From Candidatus Amarolinea dominans (GTDB taxonomy: Bacteria; Chloroflexota; Anaerolineae; SSC4; Amarolineaceae): a DNA stretch of 64,000 nt. Position 1 is the first letter of the stretch; every line of letters begins with the position of its first letter. Where the stretch lies: NCBI GenBank assembly GCA_016719785.1, contig JADJYJ010000008.1, forward strand, positions 328,272 to 392,271. Reading direction: 5' to 3'. Below are positions 1 through 8,860 of the stretch, one piece after another. The position numbers and the translations under genes are program-made. The notes under the pieces are model-generated. The model made no database searches, was not told where the DNA came from, and saw nothing but the letters and a program-made list of their open reading frames with translations.

Positions 1-1161
1 ATCATCGATCATCCTGCCGGTCTTGTCGAACACATCATCAAGGAATGACGCTATCATCCGCTGTTCATCTGGAGGTGGAAATTGTACAATCTCTGGGTGG
101 ACGATGTTTCGATTGATCGTCGGATTTGCTGATCCGGTATCGAATCGCTTTAGGTCCAAATGGCAGAGCACGTAGTAGACGAATCTCGGGTGATTGCCGT
201 GGAAGGTCCTCACCCATAATGTTGTATCGTGAGCCCAAAACTCGCCAGCGATAAAATGGACTGTGCCAGCTGACCCTTTGCGCCCAACAACCACGCCCGG
301 TCCTGGAGATGTTGACTGATTGTGGTACGAAGAAATGCCCCCTGACGACACGACTGGCACGGTGCCGTCGGTTTGCCGCTCCTTGGTAATGTCGAACCCT
401 CTCTGAAGAGTGATGAAGCGTCCGAGCTGCCGCACTTCCCAATGCTCCGGCACATCCCCCAACCATTCCACCCCCGACGGCTTGAGGCGTACGTCCGGGT
501 TGAGGCCGCGGGTGACCGCCTGTTGGATGATGCCCTGTTTCTGCTCGTTGAGCAGCGCTATCAGCTTTTGCTTGGCGCGGATGTAGCGCCGGATGCGGCG
601 GTCCATGTAGTCGAGGTAGCGGATGATGGCGAGTTGTTCGTCGGGGAGGGGTGGTATCGCAACATGAAACGTTCCTAGCCGTGTTTCAGCGATCGCCGGA
701 TATGCCGTACCAACTGAATCTGCGCTTACTCGATCTGTGAAGGGATCGCTCTGCACGAGAAAGCTCAAGAAGCGCGGATCAACGCCCTGTACTGGCGTCA
801 AGACTGCAAAGCCGGTGGATGCGATCAAATCGTGAGCGTCTTCCGAAACAAAGTAGACTGCCTTGAGATATGTTCGAACTGTTGAAATGATGGTGTCGCC
901 TCGATGCAGCACCCGTCGTGCACGAGACGGAGCTCCTCCGAACTTCAGCCTTTGCGGTTTTCCTGTCAGGATTCCAGTGCCAACCGTGCCGATATCCAGA
1001 TAGCGAAACTCGCAATTCGCGTCTGTGTTCTCGGGAAGAACTTCCACATTGATTCGCACCCACCGCTTTAGCGGCTTGATCACCCAATGCGCGGGAACGT
1101 CCCCCAGCCACGGCACGCCGGAGTCTTTGTAAGCAGGGTAGGGCTTGAGGTCGCAGGTCAT
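1..1161 (-). CDS. hsdS: Type I restriction enzyme specificity subunit HsdS (3' end beyond the window)
   Basis: This subunit sets the DNA target of a type I restriction-modification complex with HsdM and HsdR. The frame is open from the ATG to the left edge, giving 387 codons without a stop. The protein has the usual two-repeat layout. Each target-recognition half opens with a similar phrase (GVPWLGDVPAHW near residue 12, GVEWLGDVPEHW near residue 235). Each half is followed by a conserved helix region (PLPDEQLAIIRYLDYMDRR, then PPPDEQRMIASFLDD). The start codon overlaps the stop of the upstream four-helix protein as ATGA, so the two are translationally coupled. Family knowledge: each recognition domain reads one half of a bipartite site. 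HsdR is not in the window and may lie beyond the left edge. Identification is firm; the specificity cannot be read from sequence. Confidence 0.93.
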   Translation of the reverse strand, partial: MTCDLKPYPAYKDSGVPWLGDVPAHWVIKPLKRWVRINVEVLPENTDANCEFRYLDIGTVGTGILTGKPQRLKFGGAPSRARRVLHRGDTIISTVRTYLKAVYFVSEDAHDLIASTGFAVLTPVQGVDPRFLSFLVQSDPFTDRVSADSVGTAYPAIAETRLGTFHVAIPPLPDEQLAIIRYLDYMDRRIRRYIRAKQKLIALLNEQKQGIIQQAVTRGLNPDVRLKPSGVEWLGDVPEHWEVRQLGRFITLQRGFDITKERQTDGTVPVVSSGGISSYHNQSTSPGPGVVVGRKGSAGTVHFIAGEFWAHDTTLWVRTFHGNHPRFVYYVLCHLDLKRFDTGSANPTINRNIVHPEIVQFPPPDEQRMIASFLDDVFDKTGRMIDD

Positions 1162-1967
1162 GGGCGACCTCCGGGGTCGGGTGGACTATCGGGTTTCACG
1201 GGCGGGGTGGATGGATCTGCCGGGCGGGTTCCGGTGCAGTCGGGGTAGCCGGAGCAGCCCCAGAACGGTTGGCCGGCGCGGGGCCCTTTGTGCGCGGTGC
1301 GAAGTCGCATGGGTTTGCCGCAATTCGGGCAGACAGGGATCTGCGCAGGGTTGTCTGCCTGTCTTTGTTTGTAATCGGAGCGTGCCTGGTAGAGGCGCTC
1401 GGTGAAGCCGCCATGCTCGATGAAGTCCCGCCCCTGGTTCTCGATCTGGCGCTTGAGCAGGTAGGTGGCCTGGTTGATCAGGCAGATCAGCGTGTTTGCG
1501 GCCACCTCGGCGCTGGCCTTGGCGATGCCGTGGGGGTCGTACGAGTCGGTCGGGGCGGATTGATACCGCCCCCGCACGGCCAAGGCCTCACGCGAGTTCT
1601 TGTCCCACAAAGGCAGGCGGCGCTGGCGCAGGAAATCCTCGTAGTCCAGCAATAGTTCTTCCAGGCTGGCCTTCGCCACGTTGGTCAGCTTAAGCTCCGT
1701 CTTTTTCGATGTCGCGGAGGCCATGCTGCCCTCCGCGATGTTCTGTCGTCCGCTACGCGCGGCCTGAACCATCTGGTCGTGGGTGCGGGAGCGCTTATCA
1801 ATGAAACTGTCGCAAAAAATGACCGTGCCATCGTAGACCAACTCCGCGGTCTGGAAGCTCCGCAGTTTGCGGTACCCGCCGTGGGGGGGAAGCAGACGGT
1901 CAGGCTGGTCTGACGTGTCTGGCCCGCCGGGCCGGTCTGACTTGTCTGACGCATCGAGCGCGCTCAT
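1158..1967 (-). CDS. Four-helix-bundle suffix protein with a topoisomerase-type zinc finger
   Basis: A 269-residue protein lying between hsdM and hsdS. Residues about 30-200 resemble the S23-type four-helix bundle (for example HDQMVQAARSGRQNIAEGS and LEELLLDYEDFLRQR). Residues about 210-250 form a C4 zinc finger like those at the C-terminus of topoisomerase I: CPNCGKPMRLR, then FWGCSGYPDC. The tail is Pro/Asp rich. It overlaps hsdM by ATGA at its start and hsdS by ATGA at its end, so all three are probably translated as a coupled unit. From memory, proteins of this architecture are annotated as four helix bundle suffix domain proteins; their function is not known to me. A DNA-binding accessory role in the restriction complex is an inference from position and the zinc finger. 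Confidence 0.82.
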   Translation of the reverse strand: MSALDASDKSDRPGGPDTSDQPDRLLPPHGGYRKLRSFQTAELVYDGTVIFCDSFIDKRSRTHDQMVQAARSGRQNIAEGSMASATSKKTELKLTNVAKASLEELLLDYEDFLRQRRLPLWDKNSREALAVRGRYQSAPTDSYDPHGIAKASAEVAANTLICLINQATYLLKRQIENQGRDFIEHGGFTERLYQARSDYKQRQADNPAQIPVCPNCGKPMRLRTAHKGPRAGQPFWGCSGYPDCTGTRPADPSTPPVKPDSPPDPGGRP

Positions 1968-3943
1968 GATTCTTCTCCCAGAATCTCGTCAAGCAACCCT
2001 TCAGTCTCTCGCTCCACTGCCAGGATGTCCGCACGGATTTCTGCCAGCGTGCGCAGCGGCTGCGGCTTATAGAAATAGCGCGTGAAGCTGATCTCGTAGC
2101 CGATCTTCACGCTGGCAGGGTCATACCACGCGTCCGGCACATGCGGCAGCACTTCGCGGCGCAAAAATGCCTCGATGCCACCCGGCTCCAGGAGGGGCAC
2201 CTGCTCGGTGTCGCGTAGGTCAGGGTCCGGTTCGTACTCGACCACGACGGTCTTACCGGCGATGGTGGCCGCGCACAGCCCGCGCAGCGGGTCTGGGTCT
2301 ACACCCTTCTTGTGGATCTTCTTGATGACTGGCGCCGCATCAGCCGTGCGCTCAACGGACTCTTTGAGCGCCTTGATCTCCTTCGGCGTGTAGGCGCGCT
2401 GGGGGTCAATCCCTTGCAGCCGCAACGGCCGTTCCATCGTCACCTTCCAGTAGCCGAACACGGCGTTGGGGAAGATCTTCGAGTGTTCGGTCTCCTCGAA
2501 GGCCAGGAAGGTCTCACAGACGCGGCCAATGTCCTCGTCCGCCAGCTCGCAGTTCTTCTTGCCCAGGTTCTTGCGCAGTGGCTTGTACCACTGGGTGGCG
2601 TCTATGAGCTGCACCTTGCCCTTCCGATGTGCGGGCTTGCGGTTCGTCAGCACCCAGATGTAGGTGGCGATGCCGGTGTTGTAGAACATGTTCAGCGGCA
2701 GCGCGACGATCGCCTCCAGCCAGTCGTTCTCGATGATCCAACGGCGGATGTTGCTTTCGCCCTGGCCCGCGTCCCCAGTGAACAGCGACGAGCCGTTGTG
2801 TACCTCAGCGATGCGGCTGCCCAGCTTCGTGCTGTGCTTCATCTTGCTCAGCATGTTGACCAGGAACATCAACTGGCCGTCGCTCGACCGGGTGATGAGG
2901 GAGTACTCAGCGTCGCCCGCGTGCTCGATGATGAAGCGCGGGTCTTTGATGCCATCCTTGCCGCCCATGCGCTCCAGGTCGCTCTTCCAGCTCTTGCCGT
3001 AGGGTGGGTTCGAGAGCATGAAGTCGAACTCGTGGGCTGGGAAGGCGTCGTTGGCCAGGGTCGAGTGCTCCGGCCCGCCCACCAGGTTGTCCGCCGCCTC
3101 GCCCTCGCCCTTCAGCAGCAAGTCCGCCTTGGCGATGGCGTAGGTCTCGGCGTTGATCTCCTGGCCGTAGAGGTGGATGGACACCTGCTTGCCGCGGGCC
3201 TGGGCCAAGTCTTGCAACGTCTCCTCGCCCACGGTCAACATGCCGAGGGTGCCGCACGTGCCGTCATAGAGAAGATAGGTGCCCGATTCGATCTCGTCGG
3301 CGATGGGCAGGAAGACCAGCTTCGTCATGAGCTTGACGGCGTCGCGCGGGGTCCAGTGCTCACCCGCCTCCTCGTTGTTCTCCTCATTGAAGCGGCGGAT
3401 GAGTTCTTCGAAGACCGTTCCCATCCCGTGGTTGTCCAGGCCAGGCTGCTTCAGCGACCCGTCACGGTTGAGGACGGGGTTGGGACTCAGGTTAATGTCC
3501 GGCGAGAGGAGTTTTTCGATCAGCGTGCCGAGGGCATCGGCTTTGGAGAGCCGCGGGATTTGATTGCGAAACTCGAAATTCTCCAAAATATCCTGCACGT
3601 TCGGCGAAAAGCCATCGAGATAGGCCTCGAAGTCGGCCTTGAGCTGCTGCTGGCTGGTACGCGCCTTGAGGTCACGCATCGTGAACTTGGAAGTGTTGTA
3701 GAAGGCTTGGCCGGCGGCCTGCCGCAGGGTTTGATCCTGGTGAACGATGCGTGCGCTGTCGAGCGTGACCTTCATGTCGAGCACCGCCTGCTTGCTTGGC
3801 TCAAGTACGGCATCGAGTCGGCGTAGGACGATCATCGGCAGGATGACATCGCGATACTTGCCGCGTACGTAGAGGTCGCGCAGCACATCGTCGGCAATAC
3901 CCCAAACGAAATTAGCTATCCAGGCGAGCTGGTTTTGGTCCAT
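1964..3943 (-). CDS. hsdM: Type I restriction-modification DNA methyltransferase HsdM
   Basis: N6-adenine methyltransferase subunit of a type I system; it acts with HsdS and protects host DNA. At 659 residues it is in the size range of the long HsdM class. An N-terminal helical domain (about 1-160) precedes the AdoMet-binding fold. Catalytic motif IV is intact (MLSNPPYGKSW, residues 310-319). Motif I reads YDGTCGTLGML (226-236), whereas relatives usually have CGTGGM, so Leu233 replaces a motif glycine; the codon is CTC at 3245-3247. The C-terminal extension carries the coiled tail typical of the family (LAEIRADILAVERETEGLLDE, roughly 633-653). It follows the caspase gene by 48 bases and overlaps the next gene by ATGA. 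Identity is secure; activity depends on whether Leu233 is real and tolerated. Confidence 0.94.
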   Translation of the reverse strand: MDQNQLAWIANFVWGIADDVLRDLYVRGKYRDVILPMIVLRRLDAVLEPSKQAVLDMKVTLDSARIVHQDQTLRQAAGQAFYNTSKFTMRDLKARTSQQQLKADFEAYLDGFSPNVQDILENFEFRNQIPRLSKADALGTLIEKLLSPDINLSPNPVLNRDGSLKQPGLDNHGMGTVFEELIRRFNEENNEEAGEHWTPRDAVKLMTKLVFLPIADEIESGTYLLYDGTCGTLGMLTVGEETLQDLAQARGKQVSIHLYGQEINAETYAIAKADLLLKGEGEAADNLVGGPEHSTLANDAFPAHEFDFMLSNPPYGKSWKSDLERMGGKDGIKDPRFIIEHAGDAEYSLITRSSDGQLMFLVNMLSKMKHSTKLGSRIAEVHNGSSLFTGDAGQGESNIRRWIIENDWLEAIVALPLNMFYNTGIATYIWVLTNRKPAHRKGKVQLIDATQWYKPLRKNLGKKNCELADEDIGRVCETFLAFEETEHSKIFPNAVFGYWKVTMERPLRLQGIDPQRAYTPKEIKALKESVERTADAAPVIKKIHKKGVDPDPLRGLCAATIAGKTVVVEYEPDPDLRDTEQVPLLEPGGIEAFLRREVLPHVPDAWYDPASVKIGYEISFTRYFYKPQPLRTLAEIRADILAVERETEGLLDEILGEES

Positions 3944-3991
3944 CGGTGCGACCTCTGCGGTGCAAAATACGGTTACGTCTGAGACTACTGA

Positions 3992-4825
3992 TCACGCCGC
4001 CGGTGCGAAGACTTGCCGATCGAACGACGCGGGCTGGCATTCCAACTGAGGCTGCTGCGCATAGCCTTGCCCGCCATTGCCGATACGTTCGGCCAACTGA
4101 CGGTAGGTGAGATGGCCGCCTGTCGCCTGCAGCGCCTCGGCCAGGTACCAGGTGAAGGCGCCGTGATAATCGTTGGCGATGTAGGCGTCGGCCGAGGTTT
4201 GATTGTCGCGGCAGGCCGCCAGCAGCACGTTGTTCTCCTGAGTCTTGACCACCTTGAAGCGGTTCTTGCGCCGCCAGCCGAGCAGGTTTCTCAGGGCTTC
4301 AAGGAGTTCGATGGCGCCTCTCACCTCGTCTGGCGGATCAACGGAGCGCGACATGGGCAGCGTAGCCAGATCCGCATCGGCGGCGGGCGCGGGCCGATTG
4401 CCCGTGCCCGAATGGCAACAGTCCATCATCACCGTCAGGCTGGCGCCAGGGCTGATGCGATCGAAGGCGGCCTTGAGATCATCGTCGCGCAGGGGGTTGT
4501 TCCAGTCATGGTCGTAGGGGATGAGAATCTCGTCGGAGGCATCCATCTCATCATCGCCGTTGTCGGCCACCTGGCTGCCGTGGCCGGAGTAGTGGAACAC
4601 CAGGACGTCGCCGGCCTGGCTCCCCGTGGTCAGCCAATCCAGGCCCGCCAGGATGCCTGCTTTGGTCGCCTGGCTGTCGGTCAGCGTCTGGATGTTGTCG
4701 CCGCTGAAACCGTAGTGCGTTTCGAGCAGCCCTTTGACCTGGACCACGTCATTGACGCAGCCTTTCAGCCAGCTAATATCACCGCTGTATTCGTTCAGTC
4801 CGATCAGCAATGCCTTCTTCGTCAT
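3992..4825 (-). CDS. Caspase-family (peptidase C14, orthocaspase-like) protein
   Basis: A 277-residue cysteine protease of the caspase fold with no obvious extra domains. The p20 core begins at residue 4 (KALLIGLNEY). The catalytic dyad is visible: His82 in FHYSGHGSQ and Cys137 in MMDCCHSGTG. The acidic calcium-type loop DDEMDASDEILIPYD lies between them. The p10-like part carries LLAACRDNQTSADAYI and GAFTWYLAEAL. Family knowledge: such enzymes cleave after basic residues, and bacterial caspase-like proteases are effectors in several phage-defence systems. Here the gene lies directly upstream of hsdM on the same strand with a 48-base gap, so co-transcription with the restriction system is plausible. 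It has no signal peptide and is probably cytoplasmic. The substrate is unknown. Confidence 0.92.
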   Translation of the reverse strand: MTKKALLIGLNEYSGDISWLKGCVNDVVQVKGLLETHYGFSGDNIQTLTDSQATKAGILAGLDWLTTGSQAGDVLVFHYSGHGSQVADNGDDEMDASDEILIPYDHDWNNPLRDDDLKAAFDRISPGASLTVMMDCCHSGTGNRPAPAADADLATLPMSRSVDPPDEVRGAIELLEALRNLLGWRRKNRFKVVKTQENNVLLAACRDNQTSADAYIANDYHGAFTWYLAEALQATGGHLTYRQLAERIGNGGQGYAQQPQLECQPASFDRQVFAPAA

Positions 4826-4884
4826 GATCTATCCCTTCCCATCATTCGTGTTGATCTGTGTTCATCCGTGTACCAGGAACCTCC

Positions 4885-4926
4885 GTGGACGCGAGGCCGG
4901 TCGGCGCAGGCCGACCTGGCGGCGGA
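4885..4926. repeat. Dispersed palindromic repeat, copy 1
   Basis: An intergenic element with the hairpin core GGTCGGCGCAGGCCGACC (7-bp arms around GCAG). The core and its flanks (GTGGAC before, CGCCCC-type sequence after) recur in inverted orientation near 34776-34806. It sits in the 148-base gap between the DUF4340 and caspase genes, next to a low-complexity stretch (CGTGTTGATCTGTGTTCATC) of a type also seen near 57.8 kb. Confidence 0.6.
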
Positions 4927-4973
4927 ACGCCCCTTCGCCCCGAATTCATTCGGCGGCCACGGTTGCAGCGGCC

Positions 4974-5963
4974 TTAGCCGCCGGGGGTTGTGTTCGGCGC
5001 GGGGGTGGGCGTCGGTGGCTGGACGAAGTCTTGCGCGGTCTTGGTGACGAAATCACGCACGCTGTATTCGGACACCTTGACGATGTACTCCGAGGCCGAC
5101 GACTTGACGTAATAGCTGTTATCAGTCGGGTCTTTGGCGCCGATCGTCAGCGTCAGGGTCGTGATCGGCTGATCGCCCGACTTGACGCGCGCGGTGACGA
5201 TGGCCTGCGGCTTGTCCAGGCCATATTCTGGCTTAGCCTGCTTGCCCAGCGGCTTGAGCAGGGTGACATTGGCGGCCTGGCTGACCAGCGAGGTGACCGC
5301 GCCCGTGTCGAGCGCCGCGCCCGCGGGCAGGACATCGAGCATCCAGGCGCCGGAAACGTCCTTCGAGAATTGCAGCGTGCCGGTGATGTTGGTGACGGTC
5401 AGCCCGATCATCTCGGTCTGCGTGATGCTGACGTAGGTGGTCTTGATCCAGGAGGTTTCCTGCGCGCCCACCTCGTAGCTCGACAGGTCGCTGGCGAGGA
5501 AGACCTCGCTCTGCTGGTCCGCGCGCACGTGCGTGGCGCGGGTGCCCGGCGCGGAGCCGATGAACAGCGTGTGCGTGGCGCCGCTGGACAGGGTGAACTC
5601 CACCTTGCGCAGGAAATCGTCAGCCGCCACCTGCAAACGTTTGTGGCTATCACTGGTGCGTGTCACCAGGCGGTTGGTCTTGATGGCCGCGATCTTGTCC
5701 AGGATGGGTGTCACCTTGCTGGCATCCACGGGGAAACTATCTGCGTCGGCCAGCACCCAATCACTGCCCAGTTTCTTGAGCTCGACCATGTTCTTGTCCT
5801 GATCGCTGATCTTGAGGCTGGTCACGTCGCTCGCCTCGAAGTCGGCAAAGAGAGGCGCGCCCGCGCTGGCCGGCGCTGAGCGCGGCCACAGAACGAAGAC
5901 GGCCAGCAGCACTTGCGCCAGGAGAATTCCGGCCAGAATCTGATTACGTTTACTCATCATCAT
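4974..5963 (-). CDS. DUF4340 domain protein, partner of the ABC exporter
   Basis: A 329-residue protein with one N-terminal membrane segment (residues about 8-27, ILAGILLAQVLLAVFVLWP) and a large extracytoplasmic part. That part has the repeated beta pattern of DUF4340 (LKISDQDKNMVELKKLGSDWVL, then a second copy around ISITQTEMIGLTVTN). It is the last gene of the ABC operon, 16 bases after the fused permease/GldG gene. Family knowledge: DUF4340 proteins regularly follow GldG-like components of ABC-2 systems; their biochemical role is not established. The C-terminus is a Pro/Thr-rich tail (PPTPTPAPNT). Function inferred from context: an extracytoplasmic accessory of the exporter. Confidence 0.85.
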   Translation of the reverse strand: MMMSKRNQILAGILLAQVLLAVFVLWPRSAPASAGAPLFADFEASDVTSLKISDQDKNMVELKKLGSDWVLADADSFPVDASKVTPILDKIAAIKTNRLVTRTSDSHKRLQVAADDFLRKVEFTLSSGATHTLFIGSAPGTRATHVRADQQSEVFLASDLSSYEVGAQETSWIKTTYVSITQTEMIGLTVTNITGTLQFSKDVSGAWMLDVLPAGAALDTGAVTSLVSQAANVTLLKPLGKQAKPEYGLDKPQAIVTARVKSGDQPITTLTLTIGAKDPTDNSYYVKSSASEYIVKVSEYSVRDFVTKTAQDFVQPPTPTPAPNTTPGG

Positions 5964-5979
5964 GCTCCATGATTCCCCT

Positions 5980-8853
5980 TTATTCGCCGGTCCCGACCAG
6001 CGTCATCGGTTTTTCATTGCGCCGGCGCATGGTCCACACCGCGCCGATGGCGGCCAGGGCCAGCAGCGCCAGGGCGTAGTTAGCCACTTCCCAGGTGGAC
6101 TGCTCGCCCGTGGCCATTGGCTTGAGCACGCGCGACTGCGTGCCGCGGGAGCGGATGGTCAGCAGGTCGAGGTCTTCCACGGACCAGTCTACCGCGTTTT
6201 GCATGAACTGCAAGGAGTTCAGATAGCGATCTTGCGTCAGGTTGGCCGAAACCTGGAACACCAGGTCATCCACGAACTCGGCGCTGCCGATGACAACCAG
6301 GCGCGAGGTGTTGGGCGAAGACTCGATCGTCGCCGCGGTGACCGGCGCGGGCGCCGGCTGCGTGGCATCGGCCGGCGTGGCGGTCAGGGGCGAAGGCTTG
6401 CCGACAAAGAAGCTGTCGAACGAGCCTTGCACGGAAACTGCCAGGATGTGCGACTCGCGCGCGCCTTCGACCGGGAAACCCAGCTCTGGATAGAGCTGCA
6501 GGTTGGGCTGGATGTCGGTGTTGGTGCGCAGCCATGCCTCAGTCGTGGACTTGAGCAGCGACACGACGGTGCGGCCGCTGTTCTTGGCCGCATCCAGGGT
6601 CAGCGGCGAGGCCCAGTGCATGGTGACAGCCGGCAGATTCGCCACCACCGGGCTGTTCTTGTCCATGCCGCTGTTACGCACATCCACGAAGAAGGGATAG
6701 CTGATGGCCTGAATTTCACGCACCTGCATACCGCCCACGTCGCGGTTGACCGCCACCGGGAACGGCTCATTCTGCGGATCCATCACCAACGCCTGTGTCA
6801 CCGTGATGCCGTAGCTTTGCAGCATCTCCTGCAGGCCGCCGCTGATCGCCGCGATGCCCAGGCTGCCGGCATAGGGATCCGGCGAGATGATGTAGTTGCC
6901 GGCCGCCACGACCACCGCGCCCCCGCGCATCAGGAACTGGTCAATGGCGAAGCGCTGTTTGTCGTCCAGGGCCTGCGGCGCCACCACCACCAGCACATCC
7001 ACATCGGACGGCGCCTGACCATCCTTGAGATCCACCGACCGCACGGTGTAGTCACGGCTGAGCTGTTGGTTCAGAGAGGTGAAGGTGGGCTGCGGCGACT
7101 GGTATTGCCCCAACTGCGGGTCGGCCGGCGCGGGCGGCGGCGTCCACAGGCCCACCACCTTCAAGAAGCCGCTGGACGAGCGCTTAAGCGCGGCTTCGAT
7201 GGCGGTGCGCACACTGGCCTCGCTCAGATCGCCTGACGGGGAGATCACCTGCGCCTTGTCGCCGACTTGCAGGATCATGTCGAGGTAGTAGGTGTCGGCG
7301 GCAAAGAGCGAAACCGGAATCGGTCGCAGCTTGAAGTTATTGATCAGCGTCTGGCGGGTAATGGTGGCCGCGGGGGCATCGGGGTCAATCACCTCGAAGG
7401 TCAGCTTGCCGTTGGAGCGCGTCTGCAGCTCGCGCGCCACCTTTTCGATGGCGGCCCGCCCTTCTTGCAGTGTGGCCGGCAGCGTGTTCGGCGTCACGAA
7501 CAGCGTCAGCTTGACCGGCTCCTTGACCGCGGCCAGCACGCTGTCCACGCTCTGGAAGCCGTAGACCACCTTCTTGACCGCGCGGGTCAGGTCGTACTCC
7601 AGGTTGCGCAGGCGCACATCCACCGTGCCGTCGCGCTGCGAGTTCACCTCGATCAGGTCGCGGAAGTTGAGGGTAACATTCTGATCGCCGTAGCGCACCA
7701 GGATGTCGAAGTAGGCGTTGATGACCGAGGCTTCGTAGCGCCCCGACACCTGCAGCGGCGTGGGCTGGATGCCGTAGGTCTGATTGGCCTCGGTCTCCTT
7801 GTCCGCGTCCTGCAAGGGATCAATCACCTCGGCCGTCACCCGGCCGCGGGAGGCGATCTGATACTCGGTCAGCATGTCGCGCACGCGCGGCGCCAGCGGC
7901 GCCAGCAGCGGGTGGGTTTTTTCGCTCATGTAGGCGCGGATGAGCAGCGGCTCCTGCACGTTGCTGAGCAGGTCACGCGTGGCCGCGGACAGGCTGTACT
8001 CGCGCTGCGCGGTCAGGTCCAGGCGCAGGCTGCTGATGGGGTAGAGCCAGATGTTGAGCACGATCAGGTTGAGCGCCACCAGGCCAGTCATCGTCAGCCA
8101 GTTGCGGCGATAGGCCGCGGTGTTTTCGCCCTGGCTCCAGCGCTGGCTGTCGAGCGAGACGATGTTCAGCAGCAGGAAGAGGGCGGTCAGCGAGAGGTAG
8201 TAGACCAGGTCGCGCAGATCAATGATGCCGCGCTCGATGCTCTCGAAGCGGCTGCCGATGCCGATGGCGCGCAGGATGTCAGCCGCGGCGCCGCCCACGA
8301 AATCGGTGACGCCGCGCGAGCCGACCGCGTAGAAGATGCCGCACAGCAGCACGGTGACGATGAGGGCCACGATCTGATTGTTGGTGCGCGACGAGATGAA
8401 AAGGCCAATCGCCACGTACGCGGCCGCCATCAGCAGGGCCGCCAGGTAGCCGCCGAACACCGGGCCCCAGTCCAGGTTGCCCAACAGGCTGACGGTGATG
8501 GGGAGGAAGAGGGTCAGCGCCAGGGCGAGCGCGATCAGCGCCATCACCGCCAGGAATTTGCCGATGACCAACTGCGCGCCGCGCACCGGCAGGGTGAGCA
8601 GAATCTCCAGGGTGCCCGACTGCTGCTCCTCACTCCACTGGCGCATCGTCAGCGCGGCCACCAGGAAGATCAGCAGGATCGGCATCCATTGGAAGAGGGG
8701 CCGCACATCGGCGATGCCTCGTGCAAAGAAGGTGTTGACCCAAAAGAAGGAGAAGAGAGCAGCCGCCAGGAATGCGCCCAGGAAGATCAGTGCCATGGGC
8801 GACCCGAAGTAGCTGTTCAGTTCCTTACGCGTCATCGAAAGTGTTTGTTTCAT
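5980..8853 (-). CDS. Fused ABC-2 permease (GldF-like) and GldG-like auxiliary protein
   Basis: A 957-residue fusion. Residues about 1-240 are an ABC-2 permease with six or so membrane segments; an early cytoplasmic loop reads MRQWSEEQQSGTLEILLTLP, typical of this class. After another membrane segment (about 280-300) comes the GldG/ABC_transp_aux region, a long extracytoplasmic domain (VLVVVAPQALDDKQRFAIDQ in the middle). A final membrane helix lies near the C-terminus, before a basic RRRNEK tail. I chose the ATG that gives MKQTLSMTRKEL: it lies 7 bases after the ATPase stop, with AGGCGG placed as ribosome-binding site inside the end of the ATPase gene. In gliding Bacteroidetes GldF and GldG are separate proteins; here they are one chain. 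The transported substrate is unknown. Confidence 0.88.
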   Translation of the reverse strand: MKQTLSMTRKELNSYFGSPMALIFLGAFLAAALFSFFWVNTFFARGIADVRPLFQWMPILLIFLVAALTMRQWSEEQQSGTLEILLTLPVRGAQLVIGKFLAVMALIALALALTLFLPITVSLLGNLDWGPVFGGYLAALLMAAAYVAIGLFISSRTNNQIVALIVTVLLCGIFYAVGSRGVTDFVGGAAADILRAIGIGSRFESIERGIIDLRDLVYYLSLTALFLLLNIVSLDSQRWSQGENTAAYRRNWLTMTGLVALNLIVLNIWLYPISSLRLDLTAQREYSLSAATRDLLSNVQEPLLIRAYMSEKTHPLLAPLAPRVRDMLTEYQIASRGRVTAEVIDPLQDADKETEANQTYGIQPTPLQVSGRYEASVINAYFDILVRYGDQNVTLNFRDLIEVNSQRDGTVDVRLRNLEYDLTRAVKKVVYGFQSVDSVLAAVKEPVKLTLFVTPNTLPATLQEGRAAIEKVARELQTRSNGKLTFEVIDPDAPAATITRQTLINNFKLRPIPVSLFAADTYYLDMILQVGDKAQVISPSGDLSEASVRTAIEAALKRSSSGFLKVVGLWTPPPAPADPQLGQYQSPQPTFTSLNQQLSRDYTVRSVDLKDGQAPSDVDVLVVVAPQALDDKQRFAIDQFLMRGGAVVVAAGNYIISPDPYAGSLGIAAISGGLQEMLQSYGITVTQALVMDPQNEPFPVAVNRDVGGMQVREIQAISYPFFVDVRNSGMDKNSPVVANLPAVTMHWASPLTLDAAKNSGRTVVSLLKSTTEAWLRTNTDIQPNLQLYPELGFPVEGARESHILAVSVQGSFDSFFVGKPSPLTATPADATQPAPAPVTAATIESSPNTSRLVVIGSAEFVDDLVFQVSANLTQDRYLNSLQFMQNAVDWSVEDLDLLTIRSRGTQSRVLKPMATGEQSTWEVANYALALLALAAIGAVWTMRRRNEKPMTLVGTGE

Positions 8854-8860
8854 CGTTGTT

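Noticed and set aside
2312..3826. A 504-codon open frame on the plus strand opposite hsdM
   Set aside because: It lies wholly antisense to a clearly conserved gene. Long antisense frames are expected in GC-rich DNA and this one has no recognisable domain.
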